Shown piece by piece: positions 50,701-58,545 of a stretch of DNA of 64,000 nucleotides. The notes under the pieces are model-generated. The model was given only the letters and a program-made list of their open reading frames with translations, was not told the DNA's origin and made no database searches. The first letter of the stretch is position 1. Each line of letters opens with the position of its first letter. This DNA is from Gemmatimonadota bacterium (GTDB lineage: Bacteria; Gemmatimonadota; Gemmatimonadetes; Longimicrobiales; Gaopeijiaceae): the NCBI GenBank assembly GCA_022823145.1, contig JAJDXS010000029.1:124001-188000 (forward strand), given 5' to 3'. Position numbers and translations under genes: made by a program.

Positions 50701-51192
50701 GCAACCGCCACCACACTCTTCATGAACACGTTCGAGGCGATCACGGAGAACTTCCGGTCGACCTTTCAGCATCTGTTCAGCGGCGGACGGGCCGATCTTC
50801 GACTCTCCAACCCGGAGGAACCGCTCGAATCCCCGGTCGAGATCCACGCGGCGCCGAAGGGCAAGCGTACGCAGAGGATCGACCTGCTTTCGGGCGGTGA
50901 GCGGGCGCTTACGGCGCTTTCGCTGCTCTTCGGGATCTACCTCGTCAAACCGAGCCCGTTCTGTGTTCTCGACGAAGTGGACGCGCCGCTCGACGACTCC
51001 AACATCGGGCGCTTCATCCGGTTGCTTCAGGGGTTCAAATCGCAGACCCAGTTCGTGGTGATCACCCACAATCCACGCACGATCGCCGCGGCCGACTGGA
51101 TCTATGGGGTGACGATGGAGGAGCCCGGGGTCTCATCGATCGTGGGCGTGCGCCTCGAGTCTCCGGCCGAGGCATCGGGAACGACCGCATGA
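47725..51192 (+). CDS. smc: Chromosome segregation ATPase SMC
   Basis: Core of the SMC-ScpAB condensin, 1155 residues. Walker A GPNGCGKSNIGDAVRWVLG near the N-terminus, two long coiled-coil arms (about 165-500 and 650-1000) around a hinge (about 505-630), and the C-terminal head with LLSGGERALTALSLLFGIY and Walker B VLDEVDAPLDD. Length is typical. Residues about 345-370 are encoded by a strikingly AT-rich island (48765-48812, codons such as TTA, GTA, ACA) that contains a palindrome shared with the ccmC upstream region. The start overlaps the rsfS stop and the stop overlaps the next gene. Confidence 0.97.
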   Translation: MKLKSLRLHGFKSFADSTRVEFHEGITAIVGPNGCGKSNIGDAVRWVLGEQRPTAIRGAKMEEVIFQGTASRRPVNRGSVSMVVNNDDGALAIPFEEVEIARTVYRDGGSDYRLNRSACRLRDIVDLCRDTGLGANAYSVIEIRMIDAILSERTDERRSLFEEAAGIGKYKERRRAAIRRLETAEVDLQRVEDVIAEVRTKVRSLARQKGKAQRYRELRERRLAAEVAVARVELDELDLLLSRLKADLQADREESAGMAAALAAAETGLERTRLEQLEAEKTRVACAERLDAVGSELSRIETEVAVADERLANGRRRLAQIAEERQSVTALRASAKDELAVLEDLRSECKLSFTSLQVDLTERKQAADEVRTRVDEARAETRTLEEASRSVAARMARLEGDRDSARLQAAELARRLERLARDARQGAGALREVESQRDLFADRRTVATRAAEQATRDFEASRRRLAMVRGRLASARAEEMRAETQLSALEAELAALKGLAGSDEGVASMAAAARQAFPEAVRGELSDFVRVSGTAARAVDALLGPCGSALVVHGRDDVERITRWYEGNAARRAALRLLPLDAVPAPLGPLPAGVTAAGDGAPWVKAFLGGADAGDGGGWTDVRGIFHLLPDIGAEGGLERRGRIESLSAECELAREMLDEDREVRLGCEEERKDAEAEADRASDQVLAARDEARAAEAEATTQSERRERLSRHQEETQHRLVETRASRDRALGRERQAEDERSRLRDEEVSVADRVQESRDVLAAVEAEWEHVRESAAEVTIRSARLESRLERLDGQLGDARTTLESTVARLGDLAGEQDALTRESVRIRAARNEGRDALEGLFSKRDELKAVLSEQDRVLGNASAAVAEAERRLREMRGREREAVGRRHRLEMTEQDIRNRAARIGERLEAEWGRPLEALFDEADRVEGDTEALRDELQEIVRALERIGPVNMLAVEEHAEESARLEFLVQQREDLATARDDLRSAIRRINATATTLFMNTFEAITENFRSTFQHLFSGGRADLRLSNPEEPLESPVEIHAAPKGKRTQRIDLLSGGERALTALSLLFGIYLVKPSPFCVLDEVDAPLDDSNIGRFIRLLQGFKSQTQFVVITHNPRTIAAADWIYGVTMEEPGVSSIVGVRLESPAEASGTTA
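48768..48787. repeat. Copy of the ATGTAAA-N6-TTTACAT palindrome inside smc
   Basis: Arms identical to those at 16759-16778, spacer CTGTCC; 17 of 20 bases match. Further TTTACA and CTTACA half-sites follow within 25 bases. The reading frame is preserved through the island. No other TGTAAA/TTTACA pair was found in the window. Confidence 0.55.
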
Positions 51193-51983
51193 CTGCCCGG
51201 TTGACGGTCATTGGCTCGGGGACGCTGGTTCCGTCGGCGGATCGCGCCAGCCCCTGTCACCTCGTCGAGAGCGGTTCCGACATGCTTCTGCTCGACGTGG
51301 GCCCCGGTGCGGTGCACGGACTGGCCCGTCTCGGCAAGCCCTGGTGGAAGATCAGCCACATCGTCCTGACGCACTATCACACCGACCACATGGGCGACCT
51401 TCCACACCTGCTCTTCGCATTGAAGTGGGCGGCTCCCTCGCCACGCACCCGACCGCTGCACGTCCTGGGTCCCCCCGGCCTGTCGGTCCGCACGGAAGCC
51501 TTGCGTGCCGCGCACGGTGACTTCATCGTCGCCCCCGGCTTCACGGTCGTGTATGAAGAGATCGACACACGGACGACCTGGACCGAAGCGGAGGCGTCCC
51601 TGCAGTTGCGCTTCCTTCCAACACCTCACGCGGAGGGCTCGGTGGCGGTGCGTGTGAACACCGAAGGCGGCTCGATCGGGTATACCGGCGATACGGGACC
51701 CGATCCGGCGCTGGGCGCGTTCTTCGCGGGCGTGGATGTTCTCGTCAGTGAGTGCGCCTACGCCGATCCGCCTCCCGCGAACAACCACCTGTCGCCCGTT
51801 TCGGTGGCGGCCATGGCGCGGTGCGCACAGCCGGCTACGCTCCTGCTCACGCACCTCTATCCACCCCTTGAAGCCGACGCCGTACCCGCACTGGTGCGCG
51901 ACGCCGGCTATTCCGGGCGCGTGTTCTGCGCCCGTGACGGTCAGGGCTTTTGCATCGGAAAGGCGAAACCGTGCTCATCGTGA
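51189..51983 (+). CDS. RNase Z-like metallo-beta-lactamase fold hydrolase
   Basis: 264 residues. Metal ligands: [12 protein letters not shown] (HxHxDH), [18 protein letters not shown], then a distal NHLSP and LLLTHLYPP. The N-terminal [20 protein letters not shown] resembles RNase Z and the related arylsulfatase/phosphodiesterase branch. No exosite insertion for tRNA is obvious, so a tRNA 3' nuclease role is not certain. Overlaps smc by four bases and the DAHP synthase gene by 13. Confidence 0.83.
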   Translation: MTARLTVIGSGTLVPSADRASPCHLVESGSDMLLLDVGPGAVHGLARLGKPWWKISHIVLTHYHTDHMGDLPHLLFALKWAAPSPRTRPLHVLGPPGLSVRTEALRAAHGDFIVAPGFTVVYEEIDTRTTWTEAEASLQLRFLPTPHAEGSVAVRVNTEGGSIGYTGDTGPDPALGAFFAGVDVLVSECAYADPPPANNHLSPVSVAAMARCAQPATLLLTHLYPPLEADAVPALVRDAGYSGRVFCARDGQGFCIGKAKPCSS

Positions 51984-53026
51984 TGGATCACCGGGCGACG
52001 CCCGAAGAGATACAGCGAGTCGTCGATACGATTTCTGACATGGGATACGGCGCGAAGCCGATGCCCGGCAAGCAGCGCACCGCGATCGGCCTGGTCGGCA
52101 ACGACGGCAGGGTGGAGTCGGCCCGCCTGGCCGGACTCCCCGGCGTGCGGGAACTCATCAAGGTGAGCCAGCCCTACAAGCAGGTTTCGCGCGAGTGGCG
52201 GGACGAGGACACCCTGGTTGACATTGGCAACGGAGTCGTGATCGGGGGCCGGGAAGTGGTCGTGATCGCGGGCCCGTGCGCGGTCGAGGGGCGGGAGCAG
52301 ATCCTGGACATCGCGGCAAGCGTTCGCGACTCCGGCGCGAGCGCGCTGCGGGGTGGTGCGTTCAAGCCGCGCACCTCGCCCTATTCGTTCCAGGGTCTCG
52401 GCCCCAGGGGTCTGGAACTCCTCGCCGAGGCCCGCGAGCAGACCGGCCTCGCGATCGTGACCGAAGCGGTCGAACCCGAGGGCGTGGCTCTGGTGGCCGA
52501 GTACGCCGATGTGATCCAGATCGGTGCGCGCAACATGCAGAACTATCCGCTCCTGAAGCGGGCCGGCCGCTCCGGACGACCCGTTCTCCTGAAGCGGGGC
52601 ATGTCGGCGACAATCACGGAGCTGCTCCTCGCGGCGGAGTACCTGCTCAGCGAGGGGAACCCCGATGTCATCCTCTGCGAGCGCGGCGTGCGCAGCTTCG
52701 ACAGGCGGACACGCAACCTGCTGGACCTGACCGCCATACCGCTCGTCAAGTCGCTGACCCACCTGCCGGTGATCGCCGACCCCAGTCACGGGACCGGCGT
52801 GCGCGACAAGGTCACACCCATGGCCCGGGCTGCGGTGGCGGTGGGGGCGGACGGCCTGATCATCGAGGTGCATTCGAATCCGCCCGAGGCCCTGTCCGAC
52901 GGTGCGCAGAGCCTGTACCCCGAGCAGTTCGAACGTCTGATCCGCCAGTGCGGCCCGATCGCGGAGGCGATCGATCGTTCCCTGGCGCGACTGCCGGAGA
53001 CAGTGGGGTCAGCAGGACCGTTCTGA
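51971..53026 (+). CDS. aroF: 3-deoxy-7-phosphoheptulonate synthase (DAHP synthase, type I beta)
   Basis: First enzyme of the shikimate pathway, condensing PEP and erythrose-4-phosphate. 351 residues: an N-terminal ferredoxin-like regulatory domain (about 1-70, [20 protein letters not shown]) as in Thermotoga DAHP synthase, then the barrel with [52 protein letters not shown] and DPSHGTG. The regulatory domain is the one that binds Tyr/Phe in Thermotoga. The GTG at 51971 matches the family N-terminus; a GTG at 51980 overlapping the upstream stop is the alternative. Confidence 0.94.
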   Translation: MLIVMDHRATPEEIQRVVDTISDMGYGAKPMPGKQRTAIGLVGNDGRVESARLAGLPGVRELIKVSQPYKQVSREWRDEDTLVDIGNGVVIGGREVVVIAGPCAVEGREQILDIAASVRDSGASALRGGAFKPRTSPYSFQGLGPRGLELLAEAREQTGLAIVTEAVEPEGVALVAEYADVIQIGARNMQNYPLLKRAGRSGRPVLLKRGMSATITELLLAAEYLLSEGNPDVILCERGVRSFDRRTRNLLDLTAIPLVKSLTHLPVIADPSHGTGVRDKVTPMARAAVAVGADGLIIEVHSNPPEALSDGAQSLYPEQFERLIRQCGPIAEAIDRSLARLPETVGSAGPF

Positions 53027-53172
53027 CCCCTCGCCGGCACAGGGCCCAGGCCCCTTCCTGCGGCGTACCGGAGTCGTCGCGGTCGAATCCGTCCCGGTTG
53101 CACAAACGCCTGTTTCCGACACGTCCCATCCAGCCATTCCAACGCCCGTGGGACCTCGCCACCTTGTCGGCC

Positions 53173-53550
53173 ATGAGAGTGAGGACCGGAAGAAACGGGT
53201 GGGTTCACGGCCGCAGGGGCGAGGCGATCGCGGCAGACCATCTGCGGTCCCGCGGCTGGACGGTGCTGGCCCGCAACTACCGCGCCGGGTCGATGGAAAT
53301 CGATCTGGTGGTTCGCAGAGGCCGGGTCGTCGCGTTCGTGGAGGTGAAGACGCGCACGACCTCTTCGGGGGGCACTCCGCTGGAACCCATCGGAAGATCC
53401 AAGAGGAGGACGGTCGTGTCGGCAGCAAGAAGGTGGATCCATGAACACGGCAGGGCCGGCACCAACTATCGATTCGACGCGGTCGGGGTGAGAATCGTGG
53501 GAGAGGAGGTCGAAATAGAGCACATACCGGATGCCTGGCGCCCCGGTTGA
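53173..53550 (+). CDS. YraN/UPF0102 family nuclease-fold protein
   Basis: 125-residue protein of the YraN family, predicted Holliday-junction-resolvase-like fold. Conserved blocks: HGRRGEAIAADHLRSRGWTV, ARNYRAGSMEIDLVV with the metal-site Glu and Asp, and VVAFVEVKTR with the catalytic E-x-K. Function in the cell is not established. The ATG at 53173 is the last good start before the conserved block. The 146 bases upstream of it hold no recognisable feature. Confidence 0.88.
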   Translation: MRVRTGRNGWVHGRRGEAIAADHLRSRGWTVLARNYRAGSMEIDLVVRRGRVVAFVEVKTRTTSSGGTPLEPIGRSKRRTVVSAARRWIHEHGRAGTNYRFDAVGVRIVGEEVEIEHIPDAWRPG

Positions 53551-53576
53551 CGCTGGTTTGCGAATCCGGGTAGCTT
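53547..53576 (+). promoter_or_regulatory. Promoter of the SRP RNA gene
   Basis: TTGACG (53547-53552), an 18-base spacer and TAGCTT (53571-53576). A start 7 bases on falls at about 53583, exactly where the SRP RNA end stem begins. It overlaps the YraN stop. Confidence 0.6.
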
Positions 53577-53582
53577 TGCTGC

Positions 53583-53682
53583 GTGCCCCAGGTCCGCGGG
53601 TCGGAAGCCCATGAACCCCGTCAGGACCCCGCAGGTAGCAGCGGTAAGTGTGGTGACCGTCGCCGCGGAGCGCCTGGGGCAC
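53583..53682 (+). ncRNA. ffs: Small signal recognition particle RNA (4.5S type)
   Basis: About 100 bases folding into one rod. GTGCCCCAGG (53583-53592) pairs with CCTGGGGCAC (53673-53682), then TCCGCGG with CCGCGGA. The apical domain IV shows the Ffh-binding signatures GAACCCCGTCAGG on the 5' side and AGCAGCGGTAAG on the 3' side. The closing helix is ACC/GGT with a five-base loop CCGCA where most bacteria have GGAA. The gene order SRP RNA-dnaX-ebfC-recR is the one known in Bacillus. Confidence 0.88.
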
Positions 53683-53716
53683 TTCGCGGCCACCCGAAGC
53701 CCCCACCGACGGCCTC

Positions 53717-55345
53717 TTGTCCTATCTTGCCCTAGCCCGGAAGTACCGGCCCCGCCATTTCGGTGAGGTGTCCACACAGGAGCACGTGTCCGAGACACTC
53801 AAGCGGGCCGTGGCCGGTGACCGCGTGGGGCACGCCTACCTCTTCTGTGGGCCCCGCGGCGTGGGAAAGACGACCGTTGCCCGGATTCTCGCGATGTCGC
53901 TGAACTGCGCCGACCGGACGCCAGAGGGCGAGCCGTGTGGACGCTGCGACAACTGCGAACGCATATGGGGCGGCCACACTTCACTCGATGTGGTCGAGAT
54001 CGACGCCGCCTCCAACCGGGGCGTGGAGGACGCCCGCGACCTGAGACAGCGCGCGATGTACGCTCCGTCGGACGAGGGCCGCTTCAAGGTGTACATCCTC
54101 GACGAAGCCCATATGCTCACGCGCGAGGCGTGGAACGCGCTGCTGAAGATCCTCGAGGAGCCGCCCCCGCGGGTGATCTTCTGTTTCGCCACCACGGAGC
54201 CCCGCCGGATCGAGCAGAGTGCCTCACCGATCCTGTCACGGTGCCAGCGGTTCGACTTCAGGCGTATCGGCGCCGACGACATCGTCGAGCGTTTGCAGCA
54301 GGTGCTGGCGACCGAGGGCATCGCGTTCGACCGGGAAGCGCTTCGTGCGATCGCGCGAAAGGCGAACGGGGGAATGCGCGACGGGCTCTCGCTCCTGGAC
54401 CAGGTCCTGGCGCTATCGGACGAAGAGGTGTCCGTCGAGTCGGTGGTCCAGGTGCTGGGTGTCGTCGCCGAGACACGGTACCTGGAGGTCCTGGACATCA
54501 TCATCGGGAAGCGGCACGGGGCCGTCTTCGACTTTGTCGAGACCCTGATCGACGAGGGGTACGACCTGGTCGAGTTCTACCACGGCCTGACGGAGAAACT
54601 CAGGCTCCTGTTGCGCATGGCGGTGGACCCGAAGTGCGCCCCCGGGGTGATGGGAGCCGAACTCCGGGATGCGTTTGCACAGCGCGCGGCCGCCTTCGCC
54701 CCGGGCGATCTCGTGCGCATGCTCGCCATGTGCTCCTCGCTGGAGGCGGACGGCAGCCTCCGGCGGACAGGCCGTCCGCGGGTGCTGGTCGAAGTGCTGC
54801 TTCTGCGCATGAGCTATCTGGACAGGACGGTCGAGCTCGAGGACGTGATTCGGGCTCTCGGGGGAGCACCCGAAAGAGTACCGGCTCCGGCCGCTCCAAC
54901 GGCGGCTCCGGTGTCCCGCGACCCGGTGCCCTCCTCCTCGGCCGAGGCTCCAGGAACGGCGCCGTCCTCTACGCGCCGTCTGGCCGACGCCTGGAAGGAG
55001 CTGCTCGACGACGGACCGCGCCTCCCTCGCGGACTTGCCAGCATTCTACGCGGCGTGAGAGCCAGGGAAGACGGTGACGCCCTGGTACTGGAGGTCGGGA
55101 AGGATCTCGCGTCCGGGCGGCTCGGAGACGAGTCAATCCGCCGGAGGCTCGAAGAGGGACTGGCCCTTCATGCCAGGCGCGAATCTGCCAAGATTCTATT
55201 TGCGAGCGAACCGGCCGATGGTTCTCCGACAGCGGAGAGGGTTACGAGGGAAACGGTTCGCCGAGACCGTTTGCAGGACTTGATCGACCGCGCGCCCGTC
55301 ATTGATCGGGCGGTCAGGGAACTGGACCTGGAGCTGGTTGACTGA
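53717..55345 (+). CDS. dnaX: DNA polymerase III gamma/tau subunit
   Basis: Clamp-loader ATPase that organises the replisome. 542 residues: MSYLALARKYRPRHFGEV start, Walker A CGPRGVGKTT, a zinc module with CGRCDNC, Walker B VYILDEAHML, the SRC motif LSRCQRFDF, domain III, then a Pro/Ala/Ser linker (about 375-410) and a tau-type C-terminal domain. The start is TTG at 53717, the only codon giving the conserved SYxxLARKYRP N-terminus. I see no slippery A-run for a gamma product. Confidence 0.96.
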   Translation: MSYLALARKYRPRHFGEVSTQEHVSETLKRAVAGDRVGHAYLFCGPRGVGKTTVARILAMSLNCADRTPEGEPCGRCDNCERIWGGHTSLDVVEIDAASNRGVEDARDLRQRAMYAPSDEGRFKVYILDEAHMLTREAWNALLKILEEPPPRVIFCFATTEPRRIEQSASPILSRCQRFDFRRIGADDIVERLQQVLATEGIAFDREALRAIARKANGGMRDGLSLLDQVLALSDEEVSVESVVQVLGVVAETRYLEVLDIIIGKRHGAVFDFVETLIDEGYDLVEFYHGLTEKLRLLLRMAVDPKCAPGVMGAELRDAFAQRAAAFAPGDLVRMLAMCSSLEADGSLRRTGRPRVLVEVLLLRMSYLDRTVELEDVIRALGGAPERVPAPAAPTAAPVSRDPVPSSSAEAPGTAPSSTRRLADAWKELLDDGPRLPRGLASILRGVRAREDGDALVLEVGKDLASGRLGDESIRRRLEEGLALHARRESAKILFASEPADGSPTAERVTRETVRRDRLQDLIDRAPVIDRAVRELDLELVD

Positions 55346-55379
55346 CGGAAGCCCGGGACCACAGCGACGAGAACGAACA

Positions 55380-55697
55380 ATGACGAACATTCAGCAACTC
55401 ATGAAGATGGGACAGCAGCTCCAGGCGAAGGTGAAGGAGCTGCAGGACAGTCTCGACAGCGAGCAGATCGAGGCCTCGGCGGGAGGGGGGATGGTCAGGG
55501 CGCGCGTGACGGGCAAGGGCGATCTGGTCGGCGTGTCGATCGAACCCGAAGTGGTCGACCCGGAGGATGTGGAGATGCTCGAGGACCTTGTGGTCGCCGC
55601 GGTGGCCGAGGCGCAGCATCGTGCCCGGACCTTTTCCGAAGAGCGCATGCGGAGCGCGGCGGGAGGGTTTCCGGTGCAGCTCCCCGGACTCTTCTGA
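55380..55697 (+). CDS. ebfC: YbaB/EbfC nucleoid-associated protein
   Basis: Small dimeric DNA-binding protein, 105 residues, opening MTNIQQLMKMGQQLQAKVKE, with the core ASAGGGMVRARVTGKGDLV and VSIEPEVVDPEDVEMLEDLV typical of the family. It lies between dnaX and recR, the standard bacterial arrangement. The ATG at 55380 is chosen by family length; the frame extends back into dnaX. Confidence 0.94.
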   Translation: MTNIQQLMKMGQQLQAKVKELQDSLDSEQIEASAGGGMVRARVTGKGDLVGVSIEPEVVDPEDVEMLEDLVVAAVAEAQHRARTFSEERMRSAAGGFPVQLPGLF

Positions 55698-55714
55698 CAC
55701 CCCCGACCTTCACG

Positions 55715-56308
55715 GTGTCGGCGATCGGGAATCTCACGCGCGAACTCGGCAAGCTTCCGGGCGTGGGTACAAAGACTGCGTTGCGCCTTGCGTACCATCT
55801 GGTAAAGGGGGCCAGGGGTGATACGCGGCGGCTGGCACGCGCGCTCGAGGACGTGGCCGACAGGGTGCATCCGTGTCCCAGATGCGGCAACTACTGCGAG
55901 GCGGAGCTGTGCCAGGTCTGTCAGGACCCGTCGAGGGATCAGGAGATCATCTGCGTCGTCGAGGAAGCCTATGAAGTCGGAGCGATCGAGCGCGCGGGCC
56001 GATACAAGGGGCTCTTTCATGTGCTGGGCGGCCGTCTCTCCCCGCTGGACGGGATCGGTCCCGAGAAACTCAACATCGCTGGCCTGATCGAACGGCTGGA
56101 GGGTGCCGGGACGCCCGCGAGGGAGGTGATCCTCGCGACCAACGCGAGTGTCGAGGGTGAGGCCACGGCCGTGTATCTGGAGCGCCTCCTGCGGACCCGG
56201 AAGGTGCGCATTACACGCCTGGCCAGAGGCATTCCCGTGGGCAGCGACCTGGAGTACGTCGACGGGACGACCATTGCCGAGGCCCTGGCGGGCCGAAGGG
56301 AGATGTAG
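55715..56308 (+). CDS. recR: Recombination protein RecR
   Basis: RecFOR-pathway protein that loads RecA on gapped DNA. 197 residues: helix-hairpin-helix LGKLPGVGTKTALRLAYHLV, a four-cysteine zinc finger (CPRCGNYCEAELCQVC) and a Toprim domain (IICVVEEAYEVGAIER; LFHVLGGRLSPLDGIGPEKL; NASVEGEATA). The start is GTG at 55715. Confidence 0.96.
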   Translation: MSAIGNLTRELGKLPGVGTKTALRLAYHLVKGARGDTRRLARALEDVADRVHPCPRCGNYCEAELCQVCQDPSRDQEIICVVEEAYEVGAIERAGRYKGLFHVLGGRLSPLDGIGPEKLNIAGLIERLEGAGTPAREVILATNASVEGEATAVYLERLLRTRKVRITRLARGIPVGSDLEYVDGTTIAEALAGRREM

Positions 56309-56315
56309 CGAGCCG

Positions 56316-56615
56316 ATGGATCGCCGCATGCGCAGGTTCGGCCTGCTTCTGCTCGGCGCCGGCGCGGTTGCCGCCATTTCAGCGCTGATTCTGCGCGACC
56401 AGGTGTCCCGCCACCGCAGGAACCTCTTCAGCCCGAGCCCTCTTCGCCGGCTGGCGGCCCTGGGGCATCTCGCCGGTGAACCGGCCAGCGTCGGGGCGGT
56501 CACGCTCCTGCGGGATTTCCGGGCGTGGGAGGCACGCGGACTGCTGCGCGGCAGGGCCGCAGCGATTCTCGCCCGCATGGAGGATGAGCTCCGCGGAAGG
56601 GTCGCAGGCCCGTGA
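56316..56615 (+). CDS. Small membrane-anchored hypothetical protein
   Basis: 99 residues; not recognised. A basic N-terminus and one membrane helix (about 8-26, GLLLLGAGAVAAISALIL) precede a helical Arg/Ala-rich domain (SPLRRLAALGHLAGEPASVG; LRGRAAAILARMEDELRGR) that may be HEAT-like. It sits between recR and pgsA and overlaps the pgsA start by four bases, which supports its being translated. Confidence 0.65.
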   Translation: MDRRMRRFGLLLLGAGAVAAISALILRDQVSRHRRNLFSPSPLRRLAALGHLAGEPASVGAVTLLRDFRAWEARGLLRGRAAAILARMEDELRGRVAGP

Positions 56616-57241
56616 GCATTCCCAATGTCATCTCGGTCGCGCGGATCGCGCTGTGTCCCGTCATCGCGTACCTGGCGCTGTCACCGGACCGTCCTCAGCG
56701 CTACGCGGCCTTCGCCGTGTTCCTGGTCGCCGCGCTCTCCGATGTCTGGGACGGCCATCTGGCCCGGAAACACGGATGGATCTCGGACGCGGGAAAACTC
56801 CTGGACCCGATAGCGGACAAGCTGCTCATGGCGAGTGCCTTTGTTCCGCTCTACTTCATCACCCGCAGGGACGACGGGTTCCACGAACTGCCGTTCTGGG
56901 GGACTCTCCCGGTCTGGGTCATCGCCGTGGTGTTCAGCAGGGAACTCATCGTGACCGTTTTTCGCAGCTACGCGGCCCGCCGGGGGACGGTCATCGCGGC
57001 CGGAAAGTCGGGGAAGTACAAGTCCCTGGTGACCAATTTCTTCATCGGTTCGCTTCTGCTCTGGTATCCTCTGTTCCTCTCCGGGACCGAAGCAGGTTGG
57101 ACGCACGGCTTTTGGGGCGCGTGGCAGCTCCTCCACACCGGCTTCGTCGCTGTCACCCTGGCCGTCGCGGTGTTCCTGACGGTCTTCTCGCTCGCTGACT
57201 ATGTCTGGCGCTACAGGTCCGTGGTCGCGCAGTCCAGATGA
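56612..57241 (+). CDS. pgsA: CDP-alcohol phosphatidyltransferase (PgsA-like)
   Basis: Inner-membrane enzyme, 209 residues, that should make phosphatidylglycerophosphate from CDP-diacylglycerol and glycerol-3-phosphate. The family motif D-x2-D-G-x2-A-R-x8-D-x3-D is present (SDVWDGHLARKHG, then AGKLLDPIADK). The N-terminus SIPNVISVARIALCP is the usual first helix; about six helices follow. Phosphatidylserine or cardiolipin synthases of the same family are alternatives. GTG start overlapping the upstream stop; stop overlaps the next gene. Confidence 0.88.
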   Translation: MSIPNVISVARIALCPVIAYLALSPDRPQRYAAFAVFLVAALSDVWDGHLARKHGWISDAGKLLDPIADKLLMASAFVPLYFITRRDDGFHELPFWGTLPVWVIAVVFSRELIVTVFRSYAARRGTVIAAGKSGKYKSLVTNFFIGSLLLWYPLFLSGTEAGWTHGFWGAWQLLHTGFVAVTLAVAVFLTVFSLADYVWRYRSVVAQSR

Positions 57242-57753
57242 CGGCAACCGTGGGGAATGGTGAATTCTCCTCCGTTGCGGACGGGGTACGGCGTCTGGCC
57301 GGCAGGGCGATGGCCCGCGGTCTCAGGCTCGCAACCGCCGAGAGCTGCACGGGCGGGCTGCTGTCCAAGGTCATCACCGATCTTCCCGGTGCATCGGGCT
57401 GTTACAGCGGCGGTCTGATCGCCTACTCCAACGACATCAAGGTCCGGCACCTGGGAGTCGACCCCCTGGCACTGGAGCGTCACGGCGCCGTCTCGCGAAT
57501 CGTCGCGCTGCAGATGGCCTTCGGCGCTTGCCGTGCCTTTTCGGCGGACCTGGCGATGTCCGTGACCGGAATAGCGGGTCCCGGCGGCGGGACGAAGGAC
57601 AAGCCCGTGGGCACCGTATGGCTGGCGGTTGCCATGTCCACGGGCACCGGAATCGCCCGTCAGGAGCTGTTCGATGGCGACAGGACCGCCGTTCGCGAGA
57701 GCAGCGTCGTGGCCGTCCTGCACATGGCGCTGCAGGCCATGGCACGACTGTAG
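57238..57753 (+). CDS. pncC: CinA C-terminal family nicotinamide-nucleotide amidase
   Basis: 171-residue CinA C-terminal domain protein that deamidates NMN to nicotinic acid mononucleotide in pyridine nucleotide recycling. Motifs: LATAESCTGGLLS with the catalytic Ser, GGLIAYSNDIKVRHLGV and AMSVTGIAGPGGGTKDKPVG. The N-terminal CinA (COG1058) domain is absent, so this is the single-domain form. It overlaps pgsA by four bases. Confidence 0.92.
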   Translation: MTATVGNGEFSSVADGVRRLAGRAMARGLRLATAESCTGGLLSKVITDLPGASGCYSGGLIAYSNDIKVRHLGVDPLALERHGAVSRIVALQMAFGACRAFSADLAMSVTGIAGPGGGTKDKPVGTVWLAVAMSTGTGIARQELFDGDRTAVRESSVVAVLHMALQAMARL

Positions 57754-57881
57754 AAGCGTGGCCGATGTATGGACCAGGGTACCCGAATACACGACTTTGG
57801 AATGCACCCGTTGACGGGCCGTCCACCGTGCTTGCGGCACAAGAAACGCGCGGTGGCACCAGATAGATTGCGAGCGAGGAA

Positions 57882-58532
57882 ATGAACTCTCAAGACGAAC
57901 ACAACGGTGAAGAGGTGGGCCGCGAGACCGAAGCAGGGGAGGTCCACAGCCACGAGCAGGCGCGCGAGGGCGAAGACGACTCCGGGACCGGGGAGGCGCA
58001 GGGCGCCGGGGGGCTCCACGGCGATGAGGACGTACCCGCCGACGGTGAGGCTGGCCCCGAAGAGCTCGGGCAGGACCCTCTCGTGGAACTCGCGGCCGAG
58101 AGGGATCGTCTGAAGGATCAGCATCTTCGGCTAGCCGCCGATTTCGACAACTACCGGAAGAGGACGGAGGACAGATTGCGGCAAGGCTGGGACCGCGCGC
58201 AGGCCGACCTCGTCTCCCGTCTTCTGGATCCCCTGGACGATCTGCTTCGGGTTACCGCCCTGGAGCCGGAAAACAAGTCCTCCGTGGATTCGATCGTGGA
58301 AGGGGTCGACCTCGTCGAGCGCAAGTTCTTCCGCGTACTGGGTGACGCCGGGGTCGAGGTCGTGGACCCCGCCGGCGAGACCTTCGATCCCAACACGATG
58401 GAGGCGATGATGCGGGTTCCGACCGAGGCGGAGGAGGACGACGACACCGTCGCAATGGTGTTCCAGAGAGGGTATACCCTGAGAGGGGTTCTCATCCGTC
58501 CGGCACGGGTGAGCGTCTTCAAGTCCGACTAA
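57882..58532 (+). CDS. grpE: Nucleotide exchange factor GrpE
   Basis: DnaK co-chaperone, 216 residues. A long acidic, disordered N-terminal region (about 1-65) precedes the coiled coil (ELAAERDRLKDQHLRLAADF, DNYRKRTED) and the beta-domain with FDPNTMEAMM and VFQRGYTLRGVLIRPARV. GCGAGGAA precedes the ATG. No hrcA or CIRCE element is upstream; the 128-base gap contains no other feature I can support. dnaJ follows after 13 bases; dnaK is not in the window. Confidence 0.95.
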   Translation: MNSQDEHNGEEVGRETEAGEVHSHEQAREGEDDSGTGEAQGAGGLHGDEDVPADGEAGPEELGQDPLVELAAERDRLKDQHLRLAADFDNYRKRTEDRLRQGWDRAQADLVSRLLDPLDDLLRVTALEPENKSSVDSIVEGVDLVERKFFRVLGDAGVEVVDPAGETFDPNTMEAMMRVPTEAEEDDDTVAMVFQRGYTLRGVLIRPARVSVFKSD

Positions 58533-58545
58533 CGGTTCAGAGGCG

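Noticed and set aside
48790-51069. 759-residue open frame antisense to smc
   Set aside because: Shadow of smc codons; low-complexity and without recognisable motifs.
53027-53172. tRNA-like segment before the YraN gene
   Set aside because: A GGTCGAATCC string resembles a T arm, but no acceptor or anticodon stem can be formed around it.
53717-55345. Programmed frameshift in dnaX producing gamma
   Set aside because: No A-run slippery sequence with a following hairpin was seen.
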